64,000 bases of DNA from Epiperipatus broadwayi (taxonomy: Eukaryota; Onychophora; Udeonychophora; Euonychophora; Peripatidae), in assembly GCA_028023455.1 (NCBI GenBank), contig JAQFVV010012398.1, positions 10,219,160-10,283,159 of the forward strand, written 5' to 3'. This document shows positions 37,686 to 50,759 of the stretch, one piece after another; position 1 is the stretch's first letter, and every line of letters starts with the position of its first letter. A program made the position numbers and the translations under genes. The notes under the pieces are model-generated. The model saw nothing but the letters and a program-made list of their open reading frames with translations. It did not search any database and was not told where the DNA came from.

Positions 37686-38473
37686 GTAAGGATCATGCAA
37701 TATCCTCCATTATTTTCCCTTATGGAAAAGATGAGGCAGAAAATATTTTTGATTAAAGATGTTTATTCATTAACTTGGATTATTATTTCTTATATTTATT
37801 ATTTTAACTATAGATTACTCTTGAGTGGTTTATTAACTGTTTACATTTGCTAACTGAATACATATTTTTATCAACATATTGTACTGTTCACATTTTGACA
37901 TATCACATTATATACTATTAAACCCCTATGGACATTATTATCATTATTTCTTTTCATATTTATTTAGTGCCTCCTGCAATGGATCGCACATTCAAGTAGA
38001 GGGGTAGAATATCATTGACAGATTAATGATCAATGATGCCTATGGTCAGATTGAGGCTACATGAACACAGAGCATCGACTATTTTTCCTGACCATAGCAG
38101 CTCTCCATACTGCTGGAACAACACCTATCATCCAAGGCATTTTATTTGTTTTGAGAACAAGTCTCAGGTCCCATCTGGCCATACAAGTTGTATATAAAAG
38201 GCATGCCCGGACAACCGGAAAATGAACACAGCACTGGAAATTTACCCAGGCTAACTCAAAAATCTTGAACAAGGGATCAACACAATACTAACTAACACAT
38301 GGAAATATTTAGACTCATACATTCAGGATGATGCAGCTAAAAGAGAGGGTAAACCAAGCAATATTTAAATAAACACTTTTTATTCATACTCACACACAAT
38401 CAAATAAATATTTAATACAAAAACAAAAAAAAATATATATATACAATAATTATCAGTAATTAAATAGCATTAA
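37686..38473. other. Unidentified, possible LTR-like segment
   Basis: About 37975-38345 is less AT-rich than its surroundings. TATATAAAAG lies at 38191-38200 on the plus strand, and AATAAACAC occurs at about 38368. This is a TATA-then-polyadenylation order seen in LTRs, but no second copy or element body was found. Confidence 0.3.
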
Positions 38474-39145
38474 CCTTTTCCTTGGTCAAAATGCCTATTG
38501 GCTGAGTGAATTAAAGTTCTAAACTTTTGATTGGTCAATTACAGAACAGTAAAAATATATTTGTCTTTTAATATTATATTCATTTTAATTTAGTTTAAAA
38601 AAAGCAAATTAATAATTTGTCAGATTATTAAACCAAACAAAAGTTTTTTCAAAAATAAATTTCTATTTATAATTGATAAAAATAATCTATAGTGGAAACA
38701 TAAAACAAATGCTTTGTAACCTATTATAAAATGCAGCCTACATCATTGATATCTTTTTCAATTTACTTTCCTGTAAAAGTAAATAATTTTTATTAGAATT
38801 TGAACTATTCTTCTAAAATAATTATATCTTCACACATATTTTATGAAAATTATAATAAATATGTAAAAAGAGACAGTAAAATATACATTTTTGTTTTGAA
38901 AATCAAAACAAAGAACATAGAACTGCCAAAATTGTTGACAAGGACTCCTTTTTGTGGAAAATAAGAAACAACCAATTAGTGCCTTGGAAAGCTTCCTTCT
39001 CTCATTGTCATAGCTTTAAATTTAAATATTATTGATTTTTTTACTTGTAAACCAATTCTAGAGATGACAGCATTATAGATACATTTTCTCTTTAAAATGA
39101 TCATAAACTCACTATGATAACATAAAAATTCATGTTTTTACTGTG
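38474..39145. mobile_element. Diverged copy of piggyBac-like MITE
   Basis: It starts right after TTAA (38470-38473) with CCTTTTCC. Internally it follows the MITE at 41151-41896 in order: a 'cttttgattggtcaa' word, a 'tttcaaaaataaatt.ctatttat' word, a 'ggaaacataaaa' word, an 'ataagaaacaaccaat' region and a 'ccttct' block. The right border near TTAA at 39146-39149 is uncertain. Confidence 0.45.
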
Positions 39146-39149
39146 AATT

Positions 39150-40420
39150 AAGACTGCCAATGAATATTTTCATTAAGTTCTGGTACATGATTAATTGTCC
39201 TTCATTTTATACTTAATTTCTTTTAAGAATTATGATGAAATGACATCATCTTTTGGCACTGGATACATTTCTTTTGGTTCTGATTCTCCACATAGCAGGC
39301 CACTCAGTTTCCCATGATGACTTCCTTGGTTTCTTACCATGTTTCTGATAGACAATAAAAGAGAGCATCTGTGGCAGCATCTATACTATGGTTGAGGTAT
39401 AGATCACAGGCAAAAAAAGTTGATGGAGCTGAGGACCCAGGCTACAAACCCAGATAAACACCCCTAATTCTTTAGCAATGCATGTTGCTATCTTTATGGC
39501 TTTTACATTTAGATTTTCTGCAGAAAGTAATAACTGATTCTCTGATCATCTTGTTGAATATGTTCTCACCAAATGGGATTAATAAAAATCATCATAATCA
39601 ACAATCATCAATCAATTATTAATAATAGATAAGCTCCCTCTTTTATACTTACCTCTCCCAGTGTCTAATTTTTATATTTTTAATTTGGTTTTTAATTAAA
39701 TTTATATTTATTTATTTAATCTTTTTTTAGATTCATCTACTATCTTATCAGTCACGAATCTTTCCAAATTTTAAGTGTATTCCTGCTGATGAGATAGTTT
39801 ACAAGATTTCTTTCACTAATTAATTTTATTGAAAGTTTTATTTAATTTTTTTTTACATTTTTCAATTATAAAAAGTAGAGAACAGATTTAAAATTTTTAT
39901 CTAACAGGATCCTCTTTCCTCACCCTTATTCTTAATAAAAATAATCTATTCTTTTAAAAATAATGCAATATTTCATTTTTATTAATTTCATTCTTAAAAT
40001 CTACTTTTAAGCTATTTTTTGTTTTCTCTTTTTTTCATAATTTATTCCTTTTTAACTTCTTGAATGATTGGAGCAGGCCATCCATTCGCTTCAGTGGATT
40101 GGTTGACATTTTTTCTTTTTTAAATTCCTCAAAAACTATAAGCATGACATCAACAGAAATCCCAGCATTTGATGCTCCTTCCTATTACCTTTCGAATAAT
40201 ATCTTACATTGATATTGGATAAAATTAGATTTTTTTACAATTATTTTTAAAATTAGATGAATTATTTTTTTTAATTTTTTGGTCAATTTACTAGTTTACA
40301 CAAGGCGATAAAGGCATAAAATCTTTATCGGCCTTATAACTCTAATATAATGGATTAAAAATATGCTGATAATTTGGATATAAAGGTCTTCAATGTGACA
40401 AATGTAATCATGGAATATCT
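39150..40420. other. Gene-free, unidentified
   Basis: About 39235-39560 is less AT-rich and could be an old repeat or retroelement fragment. Minus-strand translation shows no clear domain. The rest is AT-rich. Confidence 0.5.
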
Positions 40421-40764
40421 TAAGTTATTAATTTTTAATATTTTTAATTTTTTAAAATTATTTGATAAATGGTATATTAATTTGTTTCTGTTTGTATTGG
40501 TGTGTGTGTACTATATAAATTATATAATATTAAATCATTTATACTCTTTATTATACAAATATTTGAAAAAATGGCATTCTTCACATATCTGGAGCCTAAT
40601 TGTAAATATACAATATACAAATTCAAATATAACAAAAGTTGTTTTGTGAAATATTGTTAAGTTATTAATTTTAATTTTTAATATTTTAAATTTTTTTTAA
40701 TTATTTGATAAATGGTATATTAATTTGTTTGCATTTGTATTGGTGTGTATACTATATAAATTAT
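40421..40764. repeat. 237-bp tandem duplication, second unit split by PLE-3
   Basis: Unit A spans 40421-40657. Unit B starts at 40658 and follows unit A to 40764, where PLE-3 interrupts it. Unit B resumes at about 43634 with the same continuation (TATATAATATTAAATCATTT) as unit A. Unit A therefore preserves the pre-insertion site. Confidence 0.8.
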
Positions 40765-41150
40765 CAAATTCGAAATGAACAAATATCTTTATGCTGTTCT
40801 TCCATAAAATAATAAATTCTTACAACAGCTATATAAAACCAAATTTTTTATTTACATAAAAAGCCTTTTTCAGCACCTGATTTGGTGCCCTTTTCAAATG
40901 TTAATAATATATTATGTTAATGAACTATTGCAGACATAAAACCATCTAGTGTTCAATAATGAAATTAAAACAAACAATACTAATAGAAATCATTAAAATA
41001 AATCAAAATCTACATATAAATCCAGTAACTACAAAATAATGGACTATATCATAATAATATAATAAATAAAATAAACTACATGCATTTTTCTCTTTTTTTT
41101 ACAATTATATTTATGTCAATTTGTATAATTTTCCATTCATTTTCAATTAA

Positions 41151-41896
41151 CCCTTAAACCGCTAATTAAATCATTGGTTGTATGAGATAAAAATCAAATC
41201 TTTTAATTGGCCAACTCACAAACTGAAGACAAAGCCTATTGTTAAAACATATTCGCCTATAATATTAAATTCAACTCAGATACGTTTATAAAAAGTATAT
41301 AATTAATTTTTCAGGTCATGAAGAAAACGAAAGTTCTTTCAAAAATAAATTGCTATTTATTTATTCTAAGATATTCTATATCGGCAACATAAAAGTTATA
41401 ATGTAAACAAAAAGATCGACTTTTACGTTATAGAAAAGTAAATATTTCTTTTTACTACATCTTCAATATATTTACTTAAATCTTCAATATTTTTCGAAAA
41501 TAATTTTGTTTTTTTATTATTCTCTCTGAAAATTATGTTTAATTTCCATAAATATTATTTAATAATAATTTAAATCGTATTCGAAATGAAAATCTCAGCG
41601 TTTTTCTTTATTTTCTTTGATCAGGCAGTTTCTTTGTTCTTTCCAGCCAATCAGAATGTCTTTTTCGGCTGAGAGCATGCTAAGAACCAATCACAAATAA
41701 TGTTCCTTCTTTGTTTAGGTTTAAATGCGTTTTTTTTTATTTTTTACTTCTAAAATAAATCGGAAGATGTCACCATCGTACAGAACTTTTAAAAACGAAT
41801 TAAATACGTATTTAACGAATTTTATCGTATAAAAACGAACTGAGTTAGAGTGATTTTAGATGTCGACGAGGAGTCTCGTCGAGCGCGGGAAAAGGG
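41151..41896. mobile_element. piggyBac-like MITE nested in PLE-3
   Basis: A 746-bp element flanked by TTAA on both sides (41147-41150 and 41897-41900). Ends are CCCTTAAACCGC and, reverse-complemented, CCCTTTTCCCGC (9 of 12 identical). CCC ends plus TTAA duplication are the hallmark of piggyBac. There is no ORF. The inverted PLE copy at 43082-43600 shows the uninterrupted sequence at the equivalent point (about 43313). Confidence 0.85.
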
Positions 41897-41899
41897 TTA

Positions 41900-42240
41900 A
41901 GCAATTATTAACCAAATTTTTAGACGTCTTGTAAATATTCATACAATTACTTAAATTATTTTTAATGTAATATGTTTCGTATATTTGTCGTCTTTTTGGA
42001 TCTTTGATGTAATTTAAAGATTTAATACTTTTTGTAACATCTATTCTATGCCCATATTTCAAGTAATGAATATATAATGCAGATTTATCACCTCTTCTAT
42101 TAATTGCATTATTACGTTCTTTGGTTCTTACCTCTAATTGTTTGCCAGTATGCCCAAAGTAAATCATTTTATAATTTCACATGTAATTTTATATACAATT
42201 CCTTTTTTGTACTGTATATAATCTCTTAACCTATAATTAC
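41900..42240 (-). pseudogene. PLE-3 GIY-YIG endonuclease, degraded
   Basis: Minus-strand frame with MIYFGHTGKQLEVRTKERN, equivalent to the PLE YIG motif region (YFG here) and its R-x3-EH helix (ER here, so the conserved His is lost). It continues with DKSALYIHYLKYGHRID and KRRQIYETYYIK. The last codons of the open frame run into the nested MITE and are not native. A second, inverted copy on the plus strand (about 43082-43310) keeps RVKEHNNAIN, that is the His, but has a stop after KDPKR. Confidence 0.65.
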
Positions 42241-42855
42241 CTATTAATAGACAGAGATTTTTACTGTTTGACCAGCCAATATTTATATCCTTCTCAAAAT
42301 AATTATTATTATATTGCCATGTATTATATATCTTAGGACAATAGGAAAGTCTAATCTATTTCTTATTTGATTCATTAATACCATTATCAATACCATTATT
42401 TTTTTCAGAAATATTATCATCCACTACAGATGTTGAGAATTAAAAAATATATTTTTAATAGTTTTAGGATTATATCCATAATTTTTATATAATTTAATAA
42501 ACTGATTCTTTTGTAATTGAGCTACACTATTATTAATATTATATTTATCATTCCTATATTTAAAATTTCTAATAACATGCTTGTTGTGAATCTACATGAA
42601 TAATTTTTCTTAATTTATGTTCTTTAATAAAATGTTTTGACTTAATTTTATTATCTTTATTTATATTAATTTCTATATCTAAATATTTAATTTTATCTTC
42701 AAATTCTACTTTTGTAAATTTTATATATATATTGTAAATTTAATTTTATATATATATATATTATTATTATTATTATTACTATTACTATTAAATTCATTAT
42801 AAATATTACTCATTGCTCTTTTATTACCAAAATTTAAAATATCAACACATAATTC

Positions 42856-43081
42856 TTAATGTATTATTTCTTGATTAATTAGTCTTTTTAAAATTACAAT
42901 ATTTTCTAATTTATTTATAAATACTAACGAGATTAACCCACTCATTGCACAAACCATAGCCCATCCCTCATGCATATACCAAAATTCATTATTATATTTA
43001 AAATATACACTATTGGGTATTAATTTTAAACCTGCTTCAATAATATTTATTATATTTATATCATCTATAAACAATTGGTAA
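42856..43081 (-). pseudogene. PLE-3 reverse transcriptase fragment
   Basis: Minus-strand frame containing GWAMVCAMSGLISLVFINKLE, a decayed form of the PLE 'A-M-G-S-P-I-S' motif region followed by the conserved helix ending in LE. The upstream part of RT is missing because the inverted copy starts at about 43082. The catalytic Asp pair region downstream is not recognisable. Confidence 0.5.
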
Positions 43082-43310
43082 GAGTCAAAGAACATAATAA
43101 TGCAATTAATAAAAGAGATGATAAATTTGCATTATATATTCATTACTTAAAATATAGGCATAGAATAGATGCTACAAAAAGTATTAAATGTTTAAATTAC
43201 ATTAAAGATCCAAAAAGATGACAAATATACAAAACATATATTAAAAATAATTTCAATAATTGTATGAATATTTACAAGACTTCTATAAATAAAGTTAATT
43301 AAAAATGAAT
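43082..43310 (+). pseudogene. Inverted copy of PLE-3 GIY-YIG segment
   Basis: Plus-strand translation (RVKEHNNAIN, then DDKFALYIHYLKY, then SIKCLNYIKDPKR and a stop) parallels the minus-strand frame at 41900-42130. It belongs to the inverted terminal copy of PLE-3 and never encoded a complete protein by itself. Confidence 0.7.
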
Positions 43311-43789
43311 GGAATATAACATAAATTGTAAAAAAAAAAGAAGAAAAATGCATGTAATTTATTTTATTTATTATGTTGTTATGATATAGTCAATTATTTT
43401 GTAATTACTGGATTTATATGTAGGCTTTGATTTATTTCAATGATTTCTATTAGTATTGGTTGTTTTAATGTCATTATTAAACACTAGATGGATTTATGTC
43501 AGTAATAGTTCGTTAACGTAATACATTAACATTTGAAAAGAGCACCAAATCAGCTGCTGAAAAAGGCTTTTTATGTATATAAAAAAATTGATAGTTATAT
43601 AGCTATTATAAGAATTTATTACTTTTTGACTATTATATAAATTATATAATATTAAATCATTTGTGCTCTTTATTATACAGTATATAAATTCAAATATAAC
43701 AAAAGTTATTTTTATATGTAATTTTGGATATAGACATAATGATTCTCAAAAAATATATGTTTATATTTCTATTAGTGTGTTTGTTCTTG

Positions 43790-44829
43790 CATTGTGTTTG
43801 TATAGCAAGTAATGATTTACATATATACAGCAGTGAAATGTAAATTTTAAAAACTGACAATCTAATGTACAGAAAGGTTGCAGTTGATAAAGCAATCACA
43901 ACATTTATTGGGCATAGTACTATGTGAAAATATAAACACTTAAAACCAATAAAGAGATTTCAAATGGTATTTGTACAGTGATAGCCACAATGGATATGCA
44001 TATACCACATGGAATTAAATGCAGGCAAAGAATCAAATTCTAATTCTTGCTTATGCCTTGATGCTTATGCTGTGGAGTCACTAGTTTTGCCACATCTTGC
44101 ATCACATCATTTTGAAGTCTATAGCTAGAAAATGAGCTATAGCAAATAATTTATATCCTTGTGGGATAATAAATATAACAAGACAGCATCACTGGCATGC
44201 ATAAAAAATATAAATATCACTGATGTACACAAAAAACATAAAATGAAGAGATGGAACTCATTTTATGAGTGATACAGACAGTAGCCTACAAGCTCTAGTC
44301 TTAGACAAAAAGCTAATTGCTATGATGATAAATGCATATTCACCTTCTGGAGATGATTTGTTTTGTAATTTTTATTAGGATAAATCTTTTTCTTATAGAC
44401 ATTTTAAAGAGATTTGTCAACTTTTGGGGTACAAGATAATATGGAAGAATTATTATGCGAATACATTTGAAGATTCTGAAGCAATGGATTATCTCAGGTA
44501 AAAGGTATTATATATGGTTTGAAAGATAATTTTGTGAGGAATACAAATAAATTATCAATGAAGATATAATTAAAACATAGTTATGATAAATTAGAAATTA
44601 GAAATAAACAATATATAATTATGTCATATGTTGAAATTTCTTTTTTCTTCTTATTTTTTAAATGGTTATCACTATTTGTCTTAGACTTATTGTTTTCCTT
44701 AGTTTTTCTAGTTTCTATTAATGTAAATTTTTTTGCTCTAACATAATTAAAACTGAAGAAATTGTGAAAATTGTGTCTCAGGTCAGTTTTTTTTTAAAAA
44801 TTCAATATGGTGCCTGGAGAAACAACCAG
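43790..44829 (+). mobile_element. piggyBac relic, copy B
   Basis: An internally deleted copy of the piggyBac family at 53101-59303. The right end is at TTAA (44830-44833), and its terminal 200 bp (about 44620-44829) parallels 59090-59303, including the CAATATGG word 10-20 bp from the end. The left end is not defined and the N-terminal half of the transposase is missing. The sequence GGATTATCTCAGGTAA near 44489 is the uninterrupted equivalent of the LINE insertion site in copy A. Confidence 0.7.
43870..44420 (+). pseudogene. piggyBac transposase fragment, copy B
   Basis: Translation of RKVAVDKAITTFIGH (first catalytic Asp region) is followed by a stop, then by decayed KPIKR, YHMELN, AVESLVLPHLASHH and LIAMMINAYSPSGDD, each matching copy A in order. 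Several frameshifts and stops. It encoded a cut-and-paste transposase of the DDE_Tnp_1_7 family and is now inert. Confidence 0.7.
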
Positions 44830-44833
44830 TTAA

Positions 44834-47800
44834 ATTATTAAACATATGTAACACAGATATATGTGTTTTACAACATATATGTTGTGAGTGTTACAATATA
44901 TATTGTAACCACTACAATCTACACCTATATCACCTTATACACATATAAATGCCCAGGTGTCAATTCTATACAAGATAGAATAAAATTTATAATTTAGATT
45001 GCATTTCTAATTATGGATAAGACTCTTACTATAGTATTAATCTACAGCTTAGCTCAGTTGGAAGTTATAGGATCCTCATAGTCATCTAGAATGTAAATGG
45101 GGTGAGAGAAGTATTTAAAAACAATAATTATATAATGTTTATTTAGTTATAAGTACTTACTTAAGTTATCAAAAGAAAGCAATTCATGGATTAAATCAAG
45201 AATCCTGATATATTCAATTCTCCCACCATCCAAGTACATGCCAGACCAATCATGCCACTCATCTAATATGTTTGGGGATCACTGTAACAATAATCAATCT
45301 ACAGACATTTGATTTAGATTGCACAGCTATACCAATGTTTATTTAAATGATGAAATAATCTCAGGGCTCTATTATATGAACAATAAGTCAATCCTATTAT
45401 AAGATGATAATTAAATAATGAGGAACTATTGTGAAACTGGCAATTCTTACAATGAAGTAAAGGATAGACAATGATAGAGATCGGGTGCATTTTTATCACA
45501 CATCATTATCTATTTTTAACAAGGTAAAATCTATATCTTGGCGTTATACAATGTTTGGATCAATTAATTTAATGTTATCTATATAGATTGTATATAATAT
45601 TAAACTGACAAGTATTATAATTATATTATGTTGAACATATGTGTGTGTGGAAATGGTCAATCAAACGCACATGGCAAAATAATTCAGAGGGAATCTTACT
45701 TCAACAAACATTTATTACAAGACACATTCTTTTACAAACACATCGATGATGATTTCACATTAATTTTGTATTAACTACAAGCTTGACTAAATAACATTTA
45801 AATTACATAAATCCTATACACTTAATATTTGGAGGTTCTTCCTCTTATCTGTTACTTCAATATTATTTACAACTCCATTTATTAAATTATTAACAATACA
45901 AAATAATTATATATTTACATACCAATGTTTATGTCATATATATTCATTATGTGCTCTCAATGAACTAAGAAAAGCGGTATCAAATAATCAACTAATGCCA
46001 TTGAAATTATTTCCGTATGTCCATAAATTTATACTTACTATATAAAATTAAGTAATAATTTTATTAAAATTAGCATTAAATAAAGTAAAATTTTGTAATC
46101 AAATATTACATTCATACGGGGGGGGGGGGTGAATTGCCAGTAATAATAATAAATGAAATAATGATAATGTGGGTGATATGATTTGACAAGCTACTTAGAA
46201 CTTACAATTTCAGCGATGGTCTCCCTCCATATCTTTCAGTTTATCATATCTCTGAATGTGTGGCATTTATAAATTCACAAACACAACGCATTTATTGATT
46301 ATATTTTCTATCAGTTTACTTGCAGAATGAATAAACTTCACAATACTGATGGTACAATGAGCTAATCATTAAATTATTAATCCAACTTCAAGTATATTAC
46401 AGAAATCACTAAAACATTTATCTGAAATAACTAGCATATACTACATGACAATAATTACGTGGAATGACGAGGGAGAGGTAAATATTAACAAATAAATATT
46501 CACATACGTGCATGTGAGGTTAACAAGACTCCATACATCAACTTGTACAGAACCTAGCCAACTTATTATGTATAAATGAGGCATCTATCACTTCACTTTA
46601 AGGAATATAATTATCACATCATATAATATCAAATAAAGAAAATATACCACCACCCATGGTCAATAGGTAAGTAATTAAGGGAGCATTACTCAATCTGAAT
46701 AGTATGATTATCCCTTCAATTGCCTCTTCACTCAAAAGGTATAGGGCAAATCCATAAGCAGATAAACTCTCAAATTTTCACACTTTAACGCATAGCACCA
46801 GCCGAAACCCGATAGAAAAACAAATAAACATAAATCTAACTCTTATAAAATAGCTTATGATAGTAAACACATATGCGAACATATGATCACGTATGAAATA
46901 TTTTTGAAATCCCATCAGACAAAAAAATGTTATATTAGCATTAATTAAATTATAAATGAATCTAATTACTATGAAAAATTATGAACATCGGATTTCAAAT
47001 TAATGTAAATACTATCAAACAAACCTGACCATTCAGAAATACTGGCATAAATATTTCCATATATCTACTGATCATTACCAACTAATGAATAATGATAAAG
47101 CATTCCATTTGAACCAATAATATGAGCATGAGAATATAACATTTTTACATAATACAATAAAAAAAAATATTACCGGTTTGGTATACTTTATACCAAAATC
47201 TCTGAGACGTTCTAGAGGAGATTAGGCAAACAAATGCATAATAATAATAACTCAAATTAATATCAAACTAAACATAAAAGAAAATCTATCTATCTACCAT
47301 ATGCAATGAAAAGAAATACATGTCTAACCTTCTATCATTAAAATAAGTTTCCCTTTTCTCTTTTTTTTTTTTAGTTTATACTTGAAATTTTAAGAGTAGA
47401 AATGTGCATGTAGCTCAGATGATAATGATGAATAAACAAACATTAAAACATATAAACATTACTCCTGCAGGATAAACATGAATTTGACAAAACAACAATA
47501 ATCTCCAATGTTTTTAGGGCTTCCTAATGGACATTATAAGCAGCTTTTACACATATTTGAATCAATTTATTTGTCCAAAAATCAATTTATTTGTCATAAA
47601 ATCTCCAAAGCTCAGCAAGATCATCCAAATAAATGTTTATGATTCAAGCTATTTTCAACTTTGTTCTGCTTAAACTTTCCAGTATTTAATAAAATTTAAC
47701 AACGATTAAGATCAAGGTCATTTGGTCATCTATGCTTATACACATTTCTGATAAATAATTATCAAATATCATTAAGTCATGCAGTCTATCATTCACATAT

Positions 47801-50076
47801 AGGTGTGAATGGTAAGGTAATTTGGTATACATATCTATTCTAATAATGTAAAGTATTAGAATGAATAATTTCTCTGTTTCAGCCTTATTTTATACAATAA
47901 AAATAGAAAACTTATTAAATGAGAGTCAATAACATGTTTCATTAAACAGTTCAGCACAACTTTTCCAATTATTATCATTATTGTTAATTTACATACTTCC
48001 AACATCACATTATTCATTATAAGTAAGTTATAGCAAAATTGTATTAGCAAAATTTTTATATTAAAATATCCATGCATTTTGAATAAAAGTAAGTTCAATT
48101 TGTTAATCAATAAAACTTGGAGCTGGTGTACCTTTAAAGTTTAGCCTTCCATATTGAACAACCTTATCCAGTGTCATTCACAATTACACATTGGCATTTA
48201 CACTTGAGTAGTATGAGAGAAGTTTTACTTAGCAAAGGGAATAGTAGAGAATTTAATGAAAAGATTAGGTTCACTTGTTTTATTATATTTTCTTTTTCAG
48301 AAAAGCATTTCACCTTATCTAAAACTTTTTCTGAAATTCCATGTCTATTTAGCCACGCCTCCTTTTTTTTTTTTTTTTATAGTTATAATGAGGCCAACAA
48401 TATGTAAGAATTTATTACTTGTAAAAAAAATGTTAGGAATAGAGTATTGAAAGAAAGAAAAAATTACAAATACAACTAATAATAAATGAAATAAATAACT
48501 TTATACTTTCAAATGAAAGATTTTATGCAATAAATAATTAATAAAAAAAAATTGTAGTAACTGATGGTGTGCGTGTGTGTGTGTATCTGTCTGTCCATTA
48601 ATCTAGAGGTCTATTAATGACTGAGATATTAGCAATATCTATGGCAAAATAAATAATGTTATTGCAAGATGAATATTCGGAATGATAATTAGAAATATGA
48701 ATGAGGTGTGAAGTGTGGACTGATGTGAATGGACATGCACCCACATATATAAGTTAGATCTTGGAATGACAAACAATAATTATAAAATTAATCAATAAGC
48801 ACTCATCATGGCCTTACAGACAAAGAATACTTATTCCCACTAGTTCAGCTTTCATACCAACAACTCCTGATACAATCCATTCCCCTCTCCCATTATTAGA
48901 TATATACATAAAAAAAATTTTTAATGATTGATACACTACAACTAACATCCTAAGAGCTTTTCAACCGAATTATACATTTAAGTTATATCACAATCCATTT
49001 CTTTTTTTATTAGGTACCCCTAACCACTATTGGCGCAGTGTGAACTTCCCACATTCCTTCATGGTGTCAATTTGGAAGGTCACAATATATATATAAAATC
49101 TGCAATCATATACTTAAAATATGAGAGTGAAGATTGTCACACTTTTTAAAAAGTATAAGAATACAAAATGGTTAAAAATGACAATTATTATTATAAATGT
49201 ATATAAAAAATTTATAGAAATGTTTAAACTGTATAAAGTTTAAAATCTACATTTAACTGTATATTAAGAACAATATTTTCTAATCTAGCAAATCTTCATC
49301 ATTGAAAAATATATTGAATAATGACTGATGACAATAAGTGCTTGCTAAAGAATAAGTACTTCTATAATAAATCCAAATAACATTTGTCAGAAAAAAAATT
49401 GATAAATATTTTAATTTAAAATAATTGTTAGATTTTCTGATTTTAACATTCTAATAGTAAAAAAAATGATTCAAACAAATTCAGATTTATAAAACCAATT
49501 TTCTCTATGTAATGCAAAACCTTGAAAACATTATGCACAAAACAATGCAATCTCCAGTTCTTGTAAGAAAATCTTTTGTGATCACTGAGGTGCTATTATT
49601 AAACATATTTCATATATTACACTATGATAATAAATGTGCACTAAAAAAAAAACTCTGAAATATGTAAAATATTATTTATATAAAAAATCCTGAAACAATT
49701 TATTCATTTAAGTTAAAAGCTGTCTATAATTAATAACTATTACAACAGCAAAAATTATATAGATTTCAAGTAACATATACAGGTCAAAACATTTTCTAGT
49801 TTAAAGATCAAATACATATAACTAAATAAGGTGGTTTTTGCAATTAGTACACACACAAACAATTATATTCTGAACAATTAGGAATTAAAATCTTTTTTTT
49901 ATATATAAAATTTGTGAGTATATTATTTAATTTATTTGAAAGTAATAAATAAAATTCACAATTAAAAATATGTTGTCTTTTACACAATTAATAAGCACTT
50001 ACTTTTAAAAATAACAGCAAACACACTTATTGAAATTGCCAATTATGTATGTAATAAAAAACAATAGCGTAGCATG
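44834..50076. other. Gene-free AT-rich DNA
   Basis: No supported gene. It contains small palindromes (about 44860-44920), a poly-G tract at about 46119-46128, a GT run near 48568-48582 and poly-T near 48363-48379. Around 45050 the words TAGCTCAGTTGG resemble a tRNA A box without a matching B box. Less AT-rich stretches at about 46200-46800 may be old repeats. Confidence 0.5.
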
Positions 50077-50270
50077 ACTAATATAATTTAAATATTAACC
50101 ACAACCTGTAGGCACATTTATCAAATCTTAAGTTATATATGGTAACTACATAAGAAAGATTATTAGAAATACTACTAATATAATTTAAATATTAAACACA
50201 ACATGTAGGCACGTTTTTCAAATCTTAAGTTATATATGGTAACTACATAAGAAAGATTATTAGAAATATT
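50077..50270. repeat. 97-bp tandem duplication
   Basis: Two adjacent units (50077-50173 and 50174-50270) differ at only a few positions (ACCTGTAGGCACATTTATC versus ACATGTAGGCACGTTTTTC). Recent slippage or unequal exchange. Confidence 0.9.
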
Positions 50271-50632
50271 ACATTATTATATCTAGTATTTATCAATAAT
50301 AAATTTTACATTTTGATTTACAAGGGTCAAATTTATTCTACCCCATAATGTTGACAAGATTTACACTAGATAAAGACATTAATGATTATCACTACTCAAT
50401 TATTAAACTAGAGACTATCTCTATCCAGATATAAAAATTTAAACCTGAGTTAAAGATTAATATATTTTTGCAATTAAACACACACATGGGTTAATTCAAT
50501 TTTATTTCTCTTTTTTCATAAGTTCTTATTCTTTAAGTCTTACTATGGTAGGGTGTAAAATATACTACATTGCTCATTTAAAAAATATCTTTTTTGCTAC
50601 TGAATAAACAGTTGTCAGATTTTTATTGTCAA

Positions 50633-50759
50633 GCGTTGGTGGTCGAGTGGTCAGCACAGCTGCCTTACAAGCAGTTGTCCCGGGTTTGCAAGCTTGCTTC
50701 CCGGCCAATGCTTTTGATACATGAAAAAAAGAACTTAGCTTTGCAAAAAAAAAAAAAAA
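50633..50759 (+). mobile_element. tRNA-derived SINE or retro-tRNA pseudogene
   Basis: A tRNA-like head spans 50633-50711. The acceptor stem GCGTTGG/CCAATGC pairs over 7 bp with one G-U. The D arm contains the A-box-like TGGTCGAGTGG. The anticodon arm GCTGC-CTTACAA-GCAGT gives anticodon TAC (valine type). A T stem CCGGG/CCCGG encloses a 15-base loop instead of 7, so it is not a functional tRNA; the B box is weakened to GGTTTGCAAGC. After the head come about 32 bases of body and a poly-A tail (50744-50759), as in short SINEs. No clear target duplication. Confidence 0.65.

Larger units (their letters stand above)
40765..43633 (-). mobile_element. Penelope-like element PLE-3 with inverted 3' copy
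   Basis: A minus-strand Penelope-like element: 3' end near 40800, GIY-YIG part at about 41900-42240, partial reverse transcriptase at 42856-43095. An inverted copy of GIY-YIG plus 3' end (about 43082-43600, plus strand) abuts the reverse transcriptase. TATAAATTAT-type target copies (about 40753-40764 and 43634-43645) flank it. The 40840-41110 arm matches the reverse complement of 43335-43600. The left copy also contains a TTAA-flanked MITE (41151-41896) that the right copy lacks, so that insertion is later. Confidence 0.8.

Noticed and set aside
40860-40920. Hammerhead in the PLE-3 tail
   Set aside because: A 7-bp outer stem (ACCAAAT/ATTTGGT, minus strand) and CTGAAAA are present, but GAAA after a stem II is missing, so the core cannot be assembled.
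45049-45075. tRNA-like A box (TAGCTCAGTTGG)
   Set aside because: No paired anticodon arm, no B box at the right distance and no acceptor stem.
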